Origin: Candidatus Izimoplasma sp. HR2
Lineage (GTDB): Bacteria > Bacillota_I > Bacilli_A > Izemoplasmatales > Izemoplasmataceae
Reading direction: 5' to 3'
DNA: 64,000 nt
NCBI GenBank assembly: GCA_000753575.1
Contig: JRFF01000022.1
Location: forward strand, 62,001-126,000
Shown: positions 47,155 through 55,805 of the stretch, in pieces
How positions within the stretch are numbered: the stretch's first letter is position 1
Layout: the number at the start of each line of letters is the position of its first letter
The notes under the pieces: generated by a model
What the model was told of the DNA's origin: nothing
Databases searched by the model: none
What the model saw: the letters and a program-made list of their open reading frames with translations, nothing else
Program-made: the position numbers and the translations under genes

Positions 47155-47655
47155 ATGATAAATAAAAAAATCTATTTAACAAAAGTAATTTACTCCGTAA
47201 TTATGGGAGTAGTTATGGGCTTCATTATTACAAGTGTATTTCTTGTGATAATAACAAATGTCGATAAGTACTTCTTTAATAGTTTTATTGGTATTAGTGG
47301 AGATTGGTTATATTATCTTAGTACATTTATATTAGTTCCAATATTTGGAGCTATATATGTGTTTAACAAAAGAATAGTACTAGATAAAGGAATATTATTA
47401 TTAAGAGAAAATTCATTTTCTTTTATCAAATCAACAATGGAAATATCAACTATTAAGAGTATATCTTTACACGAACAACAAGGTAGAAAAAAAGTGAAAA
47501 AAGGAATTAAATTTGCAGATGGTGAAACAGCAATTATGGTTTTAATTAAACCGTTTAAGGAAATGACTATTTCGTTATTACTTAAAGATATAATTAGTAT
47601 TAATCCAGAGATTATTATTGATGATTTTTACAAGAATATTATGAAGTTAAATTAA
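47155..47655 (+). CDS. Membrane protein with two helices and a PH-like cytoplasmic domain, unknown function
   Basis: 166 residues. Two transmembrane helices (about 10-33 and 48-70) are followed by a domain of about 95 residues with alternating strands (RIVLDKGILLLRENSFSFIKSTMEISTIKSISLHEQQG) that looks like the bacterial PH-like fold. RBS TATAGGAGGAAATT, 19 bases after ffh, so probably co-transcribed with the SRP genes. No named family recognised. Confidence 0.75.
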   Translation: MINKKIYLTKVIYSVIMGVVMGFIITSVFLVIITNVDKYFFNSFIGISGDWLYYLSTFILVPIFGAIYVFNKRIVLDKGILLLRENSFSFIKSTMEISTIKSISLHEQQGRKKVKKGIKFADGETAIMVLIKPFKEMTISLLLKDIISINPEIIIDDFYKNIMKLN

Positions 47656-47690
47656 AAAGTATTGAACAATTTTGTTCAATACTTTTATTT
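47654..47690. terminator. Bidirectional terminator between 47.6 kb membrane gene and HAD gene
   Basis: AAAAGTATTGAACAA and TTGTTCAATACTTTT face each other (47655-47686), with T-rich flanks on both strands. Confidence 0.9.
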
Positions 47691-48494
47691 TAGATACTCT
47701 TTTAAAAACTTAACTAATCCATCTTCTTTATTTGTATAATCTAGTATGATGTCTGCGACTTCTTTTAATTCTTCATGTCCATTTTTCATTACTACTCCGA
47801 GCCCAGCATATTCAATCATTTCGATGTCGTTATGTCCATCTCCAAATGCAATGATATCTTCTTTTTTAAATCCTAGGTAATCTGCAACATATTTAAGCCC
47901 TCTACCTTTATTTGTTTCAGGAGTATAAAGTTCTATTATATAGCTGTATTCATTTCCCCAGTTTCTACAAAGGACTTGTCCTTTATAGTTTTCATTTACA
48001 AAATCTTCTATATATTTTCCTTGTCCTTTATTTGCAATTATAATAAAGCCGTTTGTATCATTTCTAAGTGTATCTTTGAATTCTCCAACAAACAGTTTTG
48101 CACCATTAAATAAATGGAGTAAAGGTCTAATTTCTTCAGTATCATGGAGTAAGTATACATCGTCCTTAACTTCTCCAAATGCATTTTCAATATATTGTTT
48201 TGTTTTATCGAAAATATCTAATACACATTTTCTGTCAATAGTTAAACTATATTCTGTAAAATTAGGATCATGTTTAGAAGTAACTAGTCCACCGTTGTAA
48301 TTAATGATAGGTGTATCTAGTTCTAGAAGTTTATGATATTCCTCAGAACTTCTAAATGGTCTTCCTGTAGCTATGACAAATTCATGACCTTGTTTTTTAA
48401 TATTTAGTAAATAATCTATCGTAGGTTTTGGTAATGTTTCCCAATCGTAAAGTAAAGTACCATCTAAATCGAGAGATATTAAGTATTTTTTCAT
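47685..48494 (-). CDS. Cof-type HAD-superfamily hydrolase
   Basis: 269 residues. Motif I SLDLDGTLLYD with both Asp (the nucleophile and the acid), ATGRPFRS, and the motif III/IV FGDGHNDIEMIEYAG are clear. The cap domain in the middle is the C2B type. Such enzymes dephosphorylate sugar phosphates, FMN or PLP; the substrate is not known. It is convergent to the membrane gene and divergent from the gene at 48590, with overlapping promoters between the latter two. Confidence 0.9.
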   Translation of the reverse strand: MKKYLISLDLDGTLLYDWETLPKPTIDYLLNIKKQGHEFVIATGRPFRSSEEYHKLLELDTPIINYNGGLVTSKHDPNFTEYSLTIDRKCVLDIFDKTKQYIENAFGEVKDDVYLLHDTEEIRPLLHLFNGAKLFVGEFKDTLRNDTNGFIIIANKGQGKYIEDFVNENYKGQVLCRNWGNEYSYIIELYTPETNKGRGLKYVADYLGFKKEDIIAFGDGHNDIEMIEYAGLGVVMKNGHEELKEVADIILDYTNKEDGLVKFLKEYLK

Positions 48495-48510
48495 ATAATC
48501 ACCTCGTTAT

Positions 48511-48539
48511 ATTATATATCATACATAATATATTCACAA
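48511..48539 (-). promoter_or_regulatory. Promoter of the HAD gene
   Basis: On the minus strand TTGTGA (48539-48534), 17 bases, TATAAT (48516-48511). The region is shared with the divergent promoter below. Confidence 0.7.
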
Positions 48540-48554
48540 TATATATATTAAATA

Positions 48555-48563
48555 TGTTATAAT
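48555..48563 (+). promoter_or_regulatory. Extended -10 promoter of the 48590 gene
   Basis: TGT-TATAAT; a TTCACA at 48533-48538 is a weak -35 with a 19-base spacer, and it overlaps the HAD gene's -35. Confidence 0.6.
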
Positions 48564-48589
48564 ATTTATTAAGTTAGGAGAGGGTATTG

Positions 48590-49339
48590 ATGTTTGAAAT
48601 ATCTTTTGGCGGATTTATTAATTTCTTTGTAGGTATGGCTACAGGTATGATTGCATTTGCTGCAATTTATGTCTATTTTTTAGTCAGGGGTAAAAATATA
48701 AATATTGACGACATAAAACGTCCTAATATTGACGTTAATGAAGAAGAATTAAAAGTCATGATTATAGATAAACAAAAAAAGTTTAAAAGAAATAAGAAAC
48801 TTGGTAACCAAAATGTTGCGAAATTAACATTCGAATTGAGTTATGAGCTTGTAGAAGAGATTTCTAAGTATTTCTTTCCGGAATCTAAGTATCCAATGCT
48901 TGAGTTAAGTGTTAACGAATTACTTAACTTAAATCATTACATTACTAATAGGTTAGATGATATTTTAGATAAACCGATTTTAAAGAATACAAAGAACTTA
49001 CAAATAACTAAGATTATGAGTATGTATGATAAGAAAAAAGCTATTGAACAAAATAAATTAATTAAAGCAGCGAAGAAATACAAAGTTGGTAAGATTGTTA
49101 AATATGGTGCTGCAGCAATTAATGTAGTTAATCCTGTATTCTGGTTTAGAAAGTTAGTTATTAATACAAGTGTTGATGTAATGACTAGAAAAGTATGTTT
49201 AGTTGTTATTGGAGTAGTTGGAGAAGAAACTACTAAAGTGTATAGTAAAAAACTATTTGATGTACCTGTGGAGTTAAATGTAGTAGAACAAGAGATGCTT
49301 TCACTGTTAGAAGAAGGAGTGGAAGAAGAAATTGAATAA
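48590..49339 (+). CDS. Membrane-anchored protein of unknown function
   Basis: 249 residues from the ATG at 48590 (RBS GGAGAGGG; a TTG one codon earlier is possible). One transmembrane helix (about 8-32, GFINFFVGMATGMIAFAAIYVYFLV) is followed by a basic cytoplasmic region, a helical middle and a hydrophobic stretch (about 170-205, KYGAAAINVVNPVFWFRKLVIN), which may be a hairpin or an amphipathic segment. It ends acidic. It overlaps the thioredoxin-like gene by eight bases, so the two are translationally linked to sftA downstream. No family recognised. Confidence 0.7.
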   Translation: MFEISFGGFINFFVGMATGMIAFAAIYVYFLVRGKNINIDDIKRPNIDVNEEELKVMIIDKQKKFKRNKKLGNQNVAKLTFELSYELVEEISKYFFPESKYPMLELSVNELLNLNHYITNRLDDILDKPILKNTKNLQITKIMSMYDKKKAIEQNKLIKAAKKYKVGKIVKYGAAAINVVNPVFWFRKLVINTSVDVMTRKVCLVVIGVVGEETTKVYSKKLFDVPVELNVVEQEMLSLLEEGVEEEIE

Positions 49340-49652
49340 AATTAAAAGTTTAAAAGAATATTATGAACTTATTGAAAATAATGATAAAGTAATAATTTAT
49401 TGGTATACTAGATGGTGTCCTGATTGTTTTGCAATGAAGATTGTTTTACCGAAATTAGAAAAAGATTTTGTTGATTATAAATTCTTTTCAGTAAATAGAG
49501 ATATGGATATAGAGTTATCTAAACATTTAAATATATTTGGAATTCCAAGTTTCTTAATTTATTATAAAGGTGATGAAATAGATAGATTTGTAGATAAAAG
49601 AAGAAAGTCGTATATACAAGTTAAAGATTTTATCACTAAGGCTATAAAATAA
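49332..49652 (+). CDS. Thioredoxin-like protein (YtpP type)
   Basis: 106 residues, starting at TTG 49332, inside the end of the previous gene with AGGAGTGG upstream. The active site WCPDC (about 29-33: TRWCPDCFAMKIVLPKLEK) lies in a thioredoxin fold, and the cis-Pro loop is FGIPSFLIYY. In Bacillus ytpP stands near ytpS (sftA), and the same pairing occurs here, which supports the identification. Probably a disulfide reductase or bacillithiol/CoA-disulfide-linked protein; substrate unknown. Confidence 0.87.
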   Translation: MNKIKSLKEYYELIENNDKVIIYWYTRWCPDCFAMKIVLPKLEKDFVDYKFFSVNRDMDIELSKHLNIFGIPSFLIYYKGDEIDRFVDKRRKSYIQVKDFITKAIK

Positions 49653-49666
49653 CGAGGAGTGGTTGG

Positions 49667-51631
49667 ATGTTTTTCAAGAAAAAAAGAAGTGTTGAAGCTG
49701 TTACAAATAGAACTGACGATACAGTTCCTTTTGTTGTGCCACAAATAAAAACTAAAGAAGAAAAATCTGGATATAAAGCAAACAGATTTGTATCACCTAT
49801 TTTTGGAACTAAGGTTAAAGATGAAGTTGTAATTCCAACTCCTTATTCAAGAACTGGGGATTTAGATAGACAACTTGATTCTTTTAGAACTAAAAAGAAA
49901 TTAACTAAAGAGGATATGAAAAGAAAATATGGTAGTGAATATCCTGAGTTTGATTTAATTAGTGGTAATAATTTAGAAGAAGCAATGGAAAAACAAAACG
50001 GTAGAAATAAAGAAACTCCGAAGTATGAAAGCTATGATAAGTTTGAAGAAAGAATTGAAGAAACAAAACCAACAGAAGTTATTGAAGATGATTATAAAGA
50101 AGTAAGTAATAAAAGTAAAACTAGTATTAGTGATTTCTTTGATAATAAACCCGAAGTTAAGCCAGTTAAAAAAGAAGTGAAAAGAGTAGAAAAAGTTTCA
50201 ATGAATAAGTTTAATAAAGAATATCGTTTACCACCATTTTCACTATTAACTAAACCAGTTAAAAAGCCTAGTGATAGTGGGGAATGGATCAATAAACAAA
50301 TTGAATCATTAAATAAAACATTTAAAGATATGAGTGTTGGTGCTCATGTTTATACACATACAAAAGGTCCTACTGTAACTAGATATGAGATTATTTTAGA
50401 TAGTGGAGTAAATGTGAGAAAGATAACTAGTATTAGTGATAATATTAAAATGGCTTTAGCTGCGAAAGAAATTAGAATAGAAGCTCCTATCCCTGGTAAA
50501 AGTACTGTAGGGATTGAGGTTCCTAATGAGGTAGCTGAGATTGTTCATTTTATAGATATTGTTAATCAAGATAAATTTATTAATTCTAATGATGCACTTA
50601 ATGTTGCAATAGGATTAGATATAGATGGTAAAGGTGTTTATACATCAATAGTTAAAATGCCTCATGGACTTGTAGCTGGAGCTACAGGTAGTGGTAAAAG
50701 TGTATGTATTAATACAATTCTTATGAGTTTACTATTTAAATATTCTCCGGACCATTTAAAATTAATGTTGATTGATCCTAAGATGGTTGAGTTATCAGCA
50801 TATAATGAATTACCACATCTATTAACTCCTGTTATAACTGATGCAAAAATAGCAACAGCGGGATTAAAGTGGGCAGTAGAAGAGATGGAAAGTAGATTTG
50901 TTACTTTCAGTAATGAAAGAGTAAAGGATATAGTATCTTATAATGATAAAGTAAACCGAGAAGGATTACTTGAAATTATGCCGTATATCGTTATTGTTGT
51001 GGATGAGTTAGCTGACTTGATGATGATTGCGTCATCAAGTGTTGAATCTTCTATCATGAGATTAACTCAAAAAGCTAGAGCTTGTGGTATTCATTTAATT
51101 ATTGCTACACAAAGACCTTCAACTGATGTTGTTAAAGGTACAATTAAATCAAATATACCTACAAGAATTGCTTTTATGGTTTCTAGTTATATTGATTCTA
51201 TGACTATTATTGATAGTGCTGGGGCAGATAAGTTACTTGGTAGAGGAGATATGCTTTTTGCTGAAAGTGGAAAACCACAAATACGTGTACAAGGAGCTTA
51301 TATTTCTGATATAGAAATTCAAAATGTTAATGAGTTTATTAGAAGACAAAGATCAAATGAGTATTTCTTTGATCAAGAAAAACTTGTGAATAAAGCAGCA
51401 TCTTCATCTCAATATGATGAATTATTTGCTGAAGTTGCAAGATATGTTGTTATGAAAAAAGAAGCTTCAATTAATAAAATAAGCAAAGAATTTAGAGTTG
51501 GATTTAATCGTGCACAAAAAATAGTTGAGATGCTTTCTGAAATGGGTATAGTTTCTGATAATGTAGGATCTAAAGCTAGAAGTGTATTAGTAACTGAGAC
51601 AGAACTGGATGAATTACTTTCACGTAAGTAG
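49667..51631 (+). CDS. sftA: Soluble FtsK/SpoIIIE-type DNA translocase SftA
   Basis: 654 residues. No transmembrane helix is present: the first 190 residues are charged and look disordered, where FtsK and SpoIIIE have membrane helices. The motor domain has GATGSGKSVCINTILMSLL (Walker A, about 342-360), IVVDELADLMM (Walker B) and ATQRPSTDVVKGTIKSNIP. A C-terminal winged-helix gamma domain (about 585-650; KISKEFRVGFNRAQKIVEMLSEMGIV) reads KOPS-like orientation signals. This plan and its place next to ytpP match Bacillus SftA, which clears DNA from the division septum. RBS AACGAGGAGTGG. Confidence 0.92.
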   Translation: MFFKKKRSVEAVTNRTDDTVPFVVPQIKTKEEKSGYKANRFVSPIFGTKVKDEVVIPTPYSRTGDLDRQLDSFRTKKKLTKEDMKRKYGSEYPEFDLISGNNLEEAMEKQNGRNKETPKYESYDKFEERIEETKPTEVIEDDYKEVSNKSKTSISDFFDNKPEVKPVKKEVKRVEKVSMNKFNKEYRLPPFSLLTKPVKKPSDSGEWINKQIESLNKTFKDMSVGAHVYTHTKGPTVTRYEIILDSGVNVRKITSISDNIKMALAAKEIRIEAPIPGKSTVGIEVPNEVAEIVHFIDIVNQDKFINSNDALNVAIGLDIDGKGVYTSIVKMPHGLVAGATGSGKSVCINTILMSLLFKYSPDHLKLMLIDPKMVELSAYNELPHLLTPVITDAKIATAGLKWAVEEMESRFVTFSNERVKDIVSYNDKVNREGLLEIMPYIVIVVDELADLMMIASSSVESSIMRLTQKARACGIHLIIATQRPSTDVVKGTIKSNIPTRIAFMVSSYIDSMTIIDSAGADKLLGRGDMLFAESGKPQIRVQGAYISDIEIQNVNEFIRRQRSNEYFFDQEKLVNKAASSSQYDELFAEVARYVVMKKEASINKISKEFRVGFNRAQKIVEMLSEMGIVSDNVGSKARSVLVTETELDELLSRK

Positions 51632-51640
51632 GTGGCCTAT

Positions 51641-52483
51641 ATGATTAATGAATTAGAAGAAGATGAAGTTGTAGAAGAAACTAATATTATAGAAGAAGAA
51701 ATAATAGAGACAGATTATACTGATCAAACTTTAAGAATTAAAGGTAAAATGATTAGAAAAATCAAGGTTGTTTTTGTTAGCTCTATTCTTGTGTTTATTA
51801 CATCTCTTACAGATAAACATGATGATTTTGATGTTGTATTAAAATCAGATTTATTCTTATTCCTAATTTTTATGACTATCTTTGTATCAGTAATAATTTT
51901 AGTGTTTACATATAGAACTAAAGCCAGTTATAATGATGAAAAAATATATAAAGTACATAAAGGATTATTAGATGTATACGACCTACTAAGTATTGTTCCT
52001 GTATTTATGTTAATTATTACGTTATCTAATGTATTCTTTGTCTCTCCATCTTTTATTGATGGAGCTAGTATGGAACCAAATTACTATGATGGTGAGGATA
52101 TATTATTTTGGCATTTAAATGTTGAATATGAAAGATATGATGTTGTTATTCTTAAAGCTCCAAGTGGAAGTTATTGGATAAAAAGAATAATAGGATTGCC
52201 TGGAGATACAGTTACTTTAGATCAAGGAGTTGTATATGTTAATGGTGAAATAATTAACCAAGACTTCTTAAAAGATGAAAATGGGTCAATTAATAGTGAA
52301 ACGGTATGTAGAGTGGGAGATTCAAATTATTGTGTGTTTGATGTTCCTGAAGGAGAATACTTTGTATTAGGAGATAATCGTAGTGTAAGTGATGATTCAA
52401 GATCAACTTCATTAGGTTATGTAAGTACTGAACAGCTGTTTGGTAAAGTGATATTTAAGTTTAATAATTTTTTGAGAAATTAA
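51641..52483 (+). CDS. lepB: Signal peptidase I
   Basis: 280 residues from the ATG at 51641 (RBS AGTAGGTGG); a GTG at 51632 directly after the sftA stop is less likely. The acidic N-terminus (EEDEVVEETNIIEEEIIE) is unusual. Three hydrophobic helices follow (about 45-60, 72-95 and 115-135), then the catalytic domain: Ser in FIDGASMEPNY, Lys in YWIKRIIGLPGDTV, and GDNRSVSDDSRS. It removes signal peptides of secreted proteins. Most Firmicute SipS enzymes have one membrane helix; the extra two here are a variation. Confidence 0.93.
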   Translation: MINELEEDEVVEETNIIEEEIIETDYTDQTLRIKGKMIRKIKVVFVSSILVFITSLTDKHDDFDVVLKSDLFLFLIFMTIFVSVIILVFTYRTKASYNDEKIYKVHKGLLDVYDLLSIVPVFMLIITLSNVFFVSPSFIDGASMEPNYYDGEDILFWHLNVEYERYDVVILKAPSGSYWIKRIIGLPGDTVTLDQGVVYVNGEIINQDFLKDENGSINSETVCRVGDSNYCVFDVPEGEYFVLGDNRSVSDDSRSTSLGYVSTEQLFGKVIFKFNNFLRN

Positions 52484-52502
52484 GATTTATAGAGGTGTTA
52501 AT

Positions 52503-53360
52503 ATGAAACAAATTCAATGGTATCCTGGTCATATGGCCAAAACTAAAAAGGAAATAAAAGAAAAAACCAAAATGGTAGATGTTGTGTTGGAATTATTAGA
52601 CGCAAGAATACCATTTTCTTCACAGAACCCTGTTATTCAGCAACTTACTGAACGTAAGCCAAGAATTATTTTATTGAATAAAGCTGATTTGTCTGATCAA
52701 GTTGAATTAAATAAATGGGTTAAATATTTTGAAGATAAAGGATTTAAAACTTTAAAGATAAATGCGTTATCTGGTAAAGGTGTAGATAAGATTTTACCTC
52801 TTCTTAGAACTATGATGGTTGATGTAGTGGAAAGAGAAAAAGCTAAGGGTAGAAAAGAAAGACCTATAAGAACAATGATTTTAGGTATTCCTAATGTTGG
52901 TAAATCTACTTTAATAAATAGTTTAGCTAAAAAGAAAAAGCTAGTTGCTCAGGATAGACCTGGAGTTACTAAAAAGACTCAGTATATTAGAGTTGGTCAA
53001 GATTTAGAACTTTTAGATACTCCTGGTATTTTATGGCCTAAGTTTGATGACGAAGATGTTGCATATAGACTTGCATTAACTGGAGCTATTAAAGATGATA
53101 TATTACCAATTGACGAAATTGTTATTTATGGATTTAAGTTTTTGAATAAGTTTTATTTAAGAAAATTTGAAGAAAGATACAATATAGAAGTTGATATCGA
53201 AAATATTATTGAAATATATGATAATATCGGAATAAAACGTGGGTGTTTGTTACCGGGTAAAGTAATTGATTATGATAGAGTAAATGATTTATTCTTATAC
53301 GATTTCAGACATCAAAAATTTGGAAAGATTATACTAGATAGAGTTAGTGAACATGTATAG
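52503..53360 (+). CDS. rbgA: Ribosome biogenesis GTPase RbgA (YlqF)
   Basis: 285 residues. It begins QIQWYPGHMAKTKKEIKEK and has circularly permuted GTPase motifs: G4 LLNKADLSD (about 58-66) comes before G1 GIPNVGKSTLINSL (about 125-138) and G3 DTPGIL. It is needed for late 50S assembly in Bacillus. RBS AGAGGTGTT. It overlaps the rnhB start by 8 bases, exactly the rbgA-rnhB pair of Bacillus. Confidence 0.95.
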   Translation: MKQIQWYPGHMAKTKKEIKEKTKMVDVVLELLDARIPFSSQNPVIQQLTERKPRIILLNKADLSDQVELNKWVKYFEDKGFKTLKINALSGKGVDKILPLLRTMMVDVVEREKAKGRKERPIRTMILGIPNVGKSTLINSLAKKKKLVAQDRPGVTKKTQYIRVGQDLELLDTPGILWPKFDDEDVAYRLALTGAIKDDILPIDEIVIYGFKFLNKFYLRKFEERYNIEVDIENIIEIYDNIGIKRGCLLPGKVIDYDRVNDLFLYDFRHQKFGKIILDRVSEHV

Positions 53361-53973
53361 TTTTGAAAAAGAGCTTTTAGATAAAGGACATTTATATATA
53401 GCTGGATGTGATGAAGTAGGTAGAGGACCTTTGGCAGGGCCTGTTGTTGCAGCTGCAGTTATATTAAACCCTGATATAATTATTGAAGGGCTAGATGATT
53501 CTAAGAAACTTACTGAAAAGAAACGAAATGCTTTAGATATTCAGATAAAAGAGAATGCTTTAGCTTATAAAATTGTATATATTTATCCAAAAGAAATTGA
53601 TAAGATAAATATTTATCAAGCATCTAAGAAAGCAATGATAGAGGCTATTAAAGGACTTAATCCTTTACCTAGTTTTGTCTTGAGTGATGCAATGCCACTT
53701 AAAGAACTAGGAATCCCTTTTGAAAGTATTATTAAGGGAGACTCTAAAAGTGCAACTATAGCTGCAGCATCAATTATTGCTAAAGTTGAAAGAGATAATT
53801 ATATGGTGAAAATGAGTAAAAAATATCCTGAATATGGATTTGAAAAACATAAAGGATATCCTACTAAACAACATGTTGCAGCATTAAATAAATATGGAGT
53901 ATTAGATATTCATAGAACTACATATAAACCTGTCGCAGATGTTATTAACAAGCAATTCAAATTAGAAATATAA
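53353..53973 (+). CDS. rnhB: Ribonuclease HII
   Basis: 206 residues from the ATG at 53353 (a GTG two codons earlier is possible). Catalytic residues: CDEVGRGPLAGPVVAAAV (Asp, Glu), then DAMPLK and the third acidic position in SIIAKVERDNYM. GFEKHKGYPTKQH is the substrate-binding signature. It removes RNA from RNA-DNA hybrids and single ribonucleotides. It overlaps rbgA, so translation is coupled. Confidence 0.95.
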   Translation: MYSFEKELLDKGHLYIAGCDEVGRGPLAGPVVAAAVILNPDIIIEGLDDSKKLTEKKRNALDIQIKENALAYKIVYIYPKEIDKINIYQASKKAMIEAIKGLNPLPSFVLSDAMPLKELGIPFESIIKGDSKSATIAAASIIAKVERDNYMVKMSKKYPEYGFEKHKGYPTKQHVAALNKYGVLDIHRTTYKPVADVINKQFKLEI

Positions 53974-54001
53974 AAAAAACAACGAATTTCGTTGTTTTTT
54001 A
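53974..54001. terminator. Bidirectional terminator between rnhB and the ABC exporter
   Basis: AAAAACAACGA and TCGTTGTTTTT face each other (53975-54000), with poly-A and poly-T flanks on both strands. Confidence 0.9.
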
Positions 54002-55717
54002 TATTTCAAGGCTTGCGTTATATAGTTTTGAGTAATATCCATCTTGTGCAATCAACTCTTTATGTGTTCCTCTTTCATTAATTCCAGTTTCAGTTAGAAC
54101 AAGAATTTCATCAGAATTAGAAATTGTTGATAATCTATGAGCTATTACTAACGTAGTTCTACCTTCGCTTAGTTCATCTAATGCTTTTTGAATAAGTTTT
54201 TCTGTGACGTTATCTAAACTTGAAGTTGCTTCATCAAGAATTAATACAGGTGGATTTTTTAAGAATACACGTGCAATACTTACACGTTGTTTTTGTCCTC
54301 CTGACAACTTAACTCCACGTTCTCCAACTAGTGTTTCATATTGTTCAGGTAATGACATTATGAAATTATGAATGTTAGCTTTTTTAGCTGCGTCAATTAC
54401 TCGTTCAAATGTAGCTTCAGGGGCTCCATAAAGAATGTTATCTTTGATACTTCCATAGAAGATATAAACGTCTTGTTGAACATGTCCTATGTGAGATCTT
54501 AAAGAATATATATCGAAGTCTTTTACGTTTTTATCATCAATTAGAATTTCACCAGTATTAACATCATAGAATCTAGGTATCAGTTTAGATATAGTACTTT
54601 TACCTACCCCAGTTTCACCAACTAAAGCTATCTTTTTACCCGGTTCAATAACTACATTAAAATTATGTAGTACATCTTCACGTGATGTTTCATATTGGAA
54701 GTTTACATTTTTGAATTCTATTTTACCTGCGGTACCGTTTAGGAATAATGGATCTTTTGGAGAAGTAATTTTTGGTTTCATTGTAATAATTTTATGAAAT
54801 TTCTCGTATCCACTCCAACCTTTTTGAACTTGTTCGATAGTACCAATTAAAGTTCTTATTGGTTGAATCAAATAAGCTATAAACATAAAGTAAGCGACGT
54901 ATTCACCTGGTGTAATTTGACCTTCAATAATGAAGTATCCACCAAATACTAATACAACAACATAGATTAAATCTATTAGTAGATTAGTTCCGGCACTGAA
55001 GATACCCATTTGTTTATAAAACTCGTTGTAGCTATCTTGATAACGATATGTTACTCTACTGAATTTTTGGATTTCAAAATCTTCATTAGTGAAAGCTTTA
55101 GTTAATCTTATTCCACCTATTGAGTTTTCTACTTCACTATTTATTTCTTCATGAGTAGCTCTTGTTTTACGTGATGCATTCATCATTTTCTTTCTTCTTA
55201 ATGCACTAAAGAACACTAAGAATACTAAGAATACAAATACGATCAAAGTAAACTGTACATGAATAAATATCAAAATTGAAAAACTACCAATAATCATAAT
55301 TGTTGAAACAAATATATTTTCTGGAGTATGATGAGCCATTTCAGATATATCTCTTAAATGTCCTACGATGTAAGTCATGATAGATCCAGTTTTATGATCA
55401 TCAAAATAATCACTATCTAATGTTTGAATTTTCTTGAATAAGTCGATACGCATATCTCTTTCAATTCTTGTTCCCATTACGTGTCCGTAATAGTTAACAA
55501 AGAAGTTACAACCCATTCTTATAAAATAGAGTCCTACAAGTATTGCTCCCCAAATCATTATTAAATCAAGTTTATCGTTTGGTATATAGTCATCAATAAA
55601 GCTTGATGTAATTACTGGGAATAGCAGATTTAAGCCGCTCATAATTGTTGCAGCGAGCAAATCTAAATAGAACAGAAGTTGATGGTTTTTGTAATATCTA
55701 ATGAATGTTTTTAACAT
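53999..55717 (-). CDS. ABC exporter, fused membrane and ATPase half
   Basis: 572 residues. Six transmembrane helices fill about 1-310. The ATPase domain has Walker A GETGVGKSTISKLIPRF, signature LSGGQKQRVSIARVF and Walker B VLILDEATSSLD followed by the H-loop IAHRLST. This is a half-transporter of the MsbA/LmrA type and must form a dimer. No partner lies next to it, so it is probably a homodimeric exporter of lipids or drugs; substrate unknown. It has its own promoter and is divergent from tsaC. Confidence 0.92.
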   Translation of the reverse strand: MLKTFIRYYKNHQLLFYLDLLAATIMSGLNLLFPVITSSFIDDYIPNDKLDLIMIWGAILVGLYFIRMGCNFFVNYYGHVMGTRIERDMRIDLFKKIQTLDSDYFDDHKTGSIMTYIVGHLRDISEMAHHTPENIFVSTIMIIGSFSILIFIHVQFTLIVFVFLVFLVFFSALRRKKMMNASRKTRATHEEINSEVENSIGGIRLTKAFTNEDFEIQKFSRVTYRYQDSYNEFYKQMGIFSAGTNLLIDLIYVVVLVFGGYFIIEGQITPGEYVAYFMFIAYLIQPIRTLIGTIEQVQKGWSGYEKFHKIITMKPKITSPKDPLFLNGTAGKIEFKNVNFQYETSREDVLHNFNVVIEPGKKIALVGETGVGKSTISKLIPRFYDVNTGEILIDDKNVKDFDIYSLRSHIGHVQQDVYIFYGSIKDNILYGAPEATFERVIDAAKKANIHNFIMSLPEQYETLVGERGVKLSGGQKQRVSIARVFLKNPPVLILDEATSSLDNVTEKLIQKALDELSEGRTTLVIAHRLSTISNSDEILVLTETGINERGTHKELIAQDGYYSKLYNASLEI

Positions 55718-55742
55718 AATTAATCACCTCATAGGAGCATTA

Positions 55743-55751
55743 TATCACATG
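55743..55751 (-). promoter_or_regulatory. Extended -10 promoter of the ABC exporter
   Basis: TGA-TATAAT on the minus strand, about 30 bases before the ATG. Confidence 0.5.
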
Positions 55752-55781
55752 TAAAAAATTTCTATTATCTTTTTGCAAATA

Positions 55782-55790
55782 TGTTATAAT
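55782..55790 (+). promoter_or_regulatory. Extended -10 promoter of tsaC
   Basis: TGT-TATAAT, 15 bases before the ATG of the Sua5/YrdC gene, leaving a very short leader. Confidence 0.6.
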
Positions 55791-55805
55791 ATTTATGGTG
55801 ATTAG

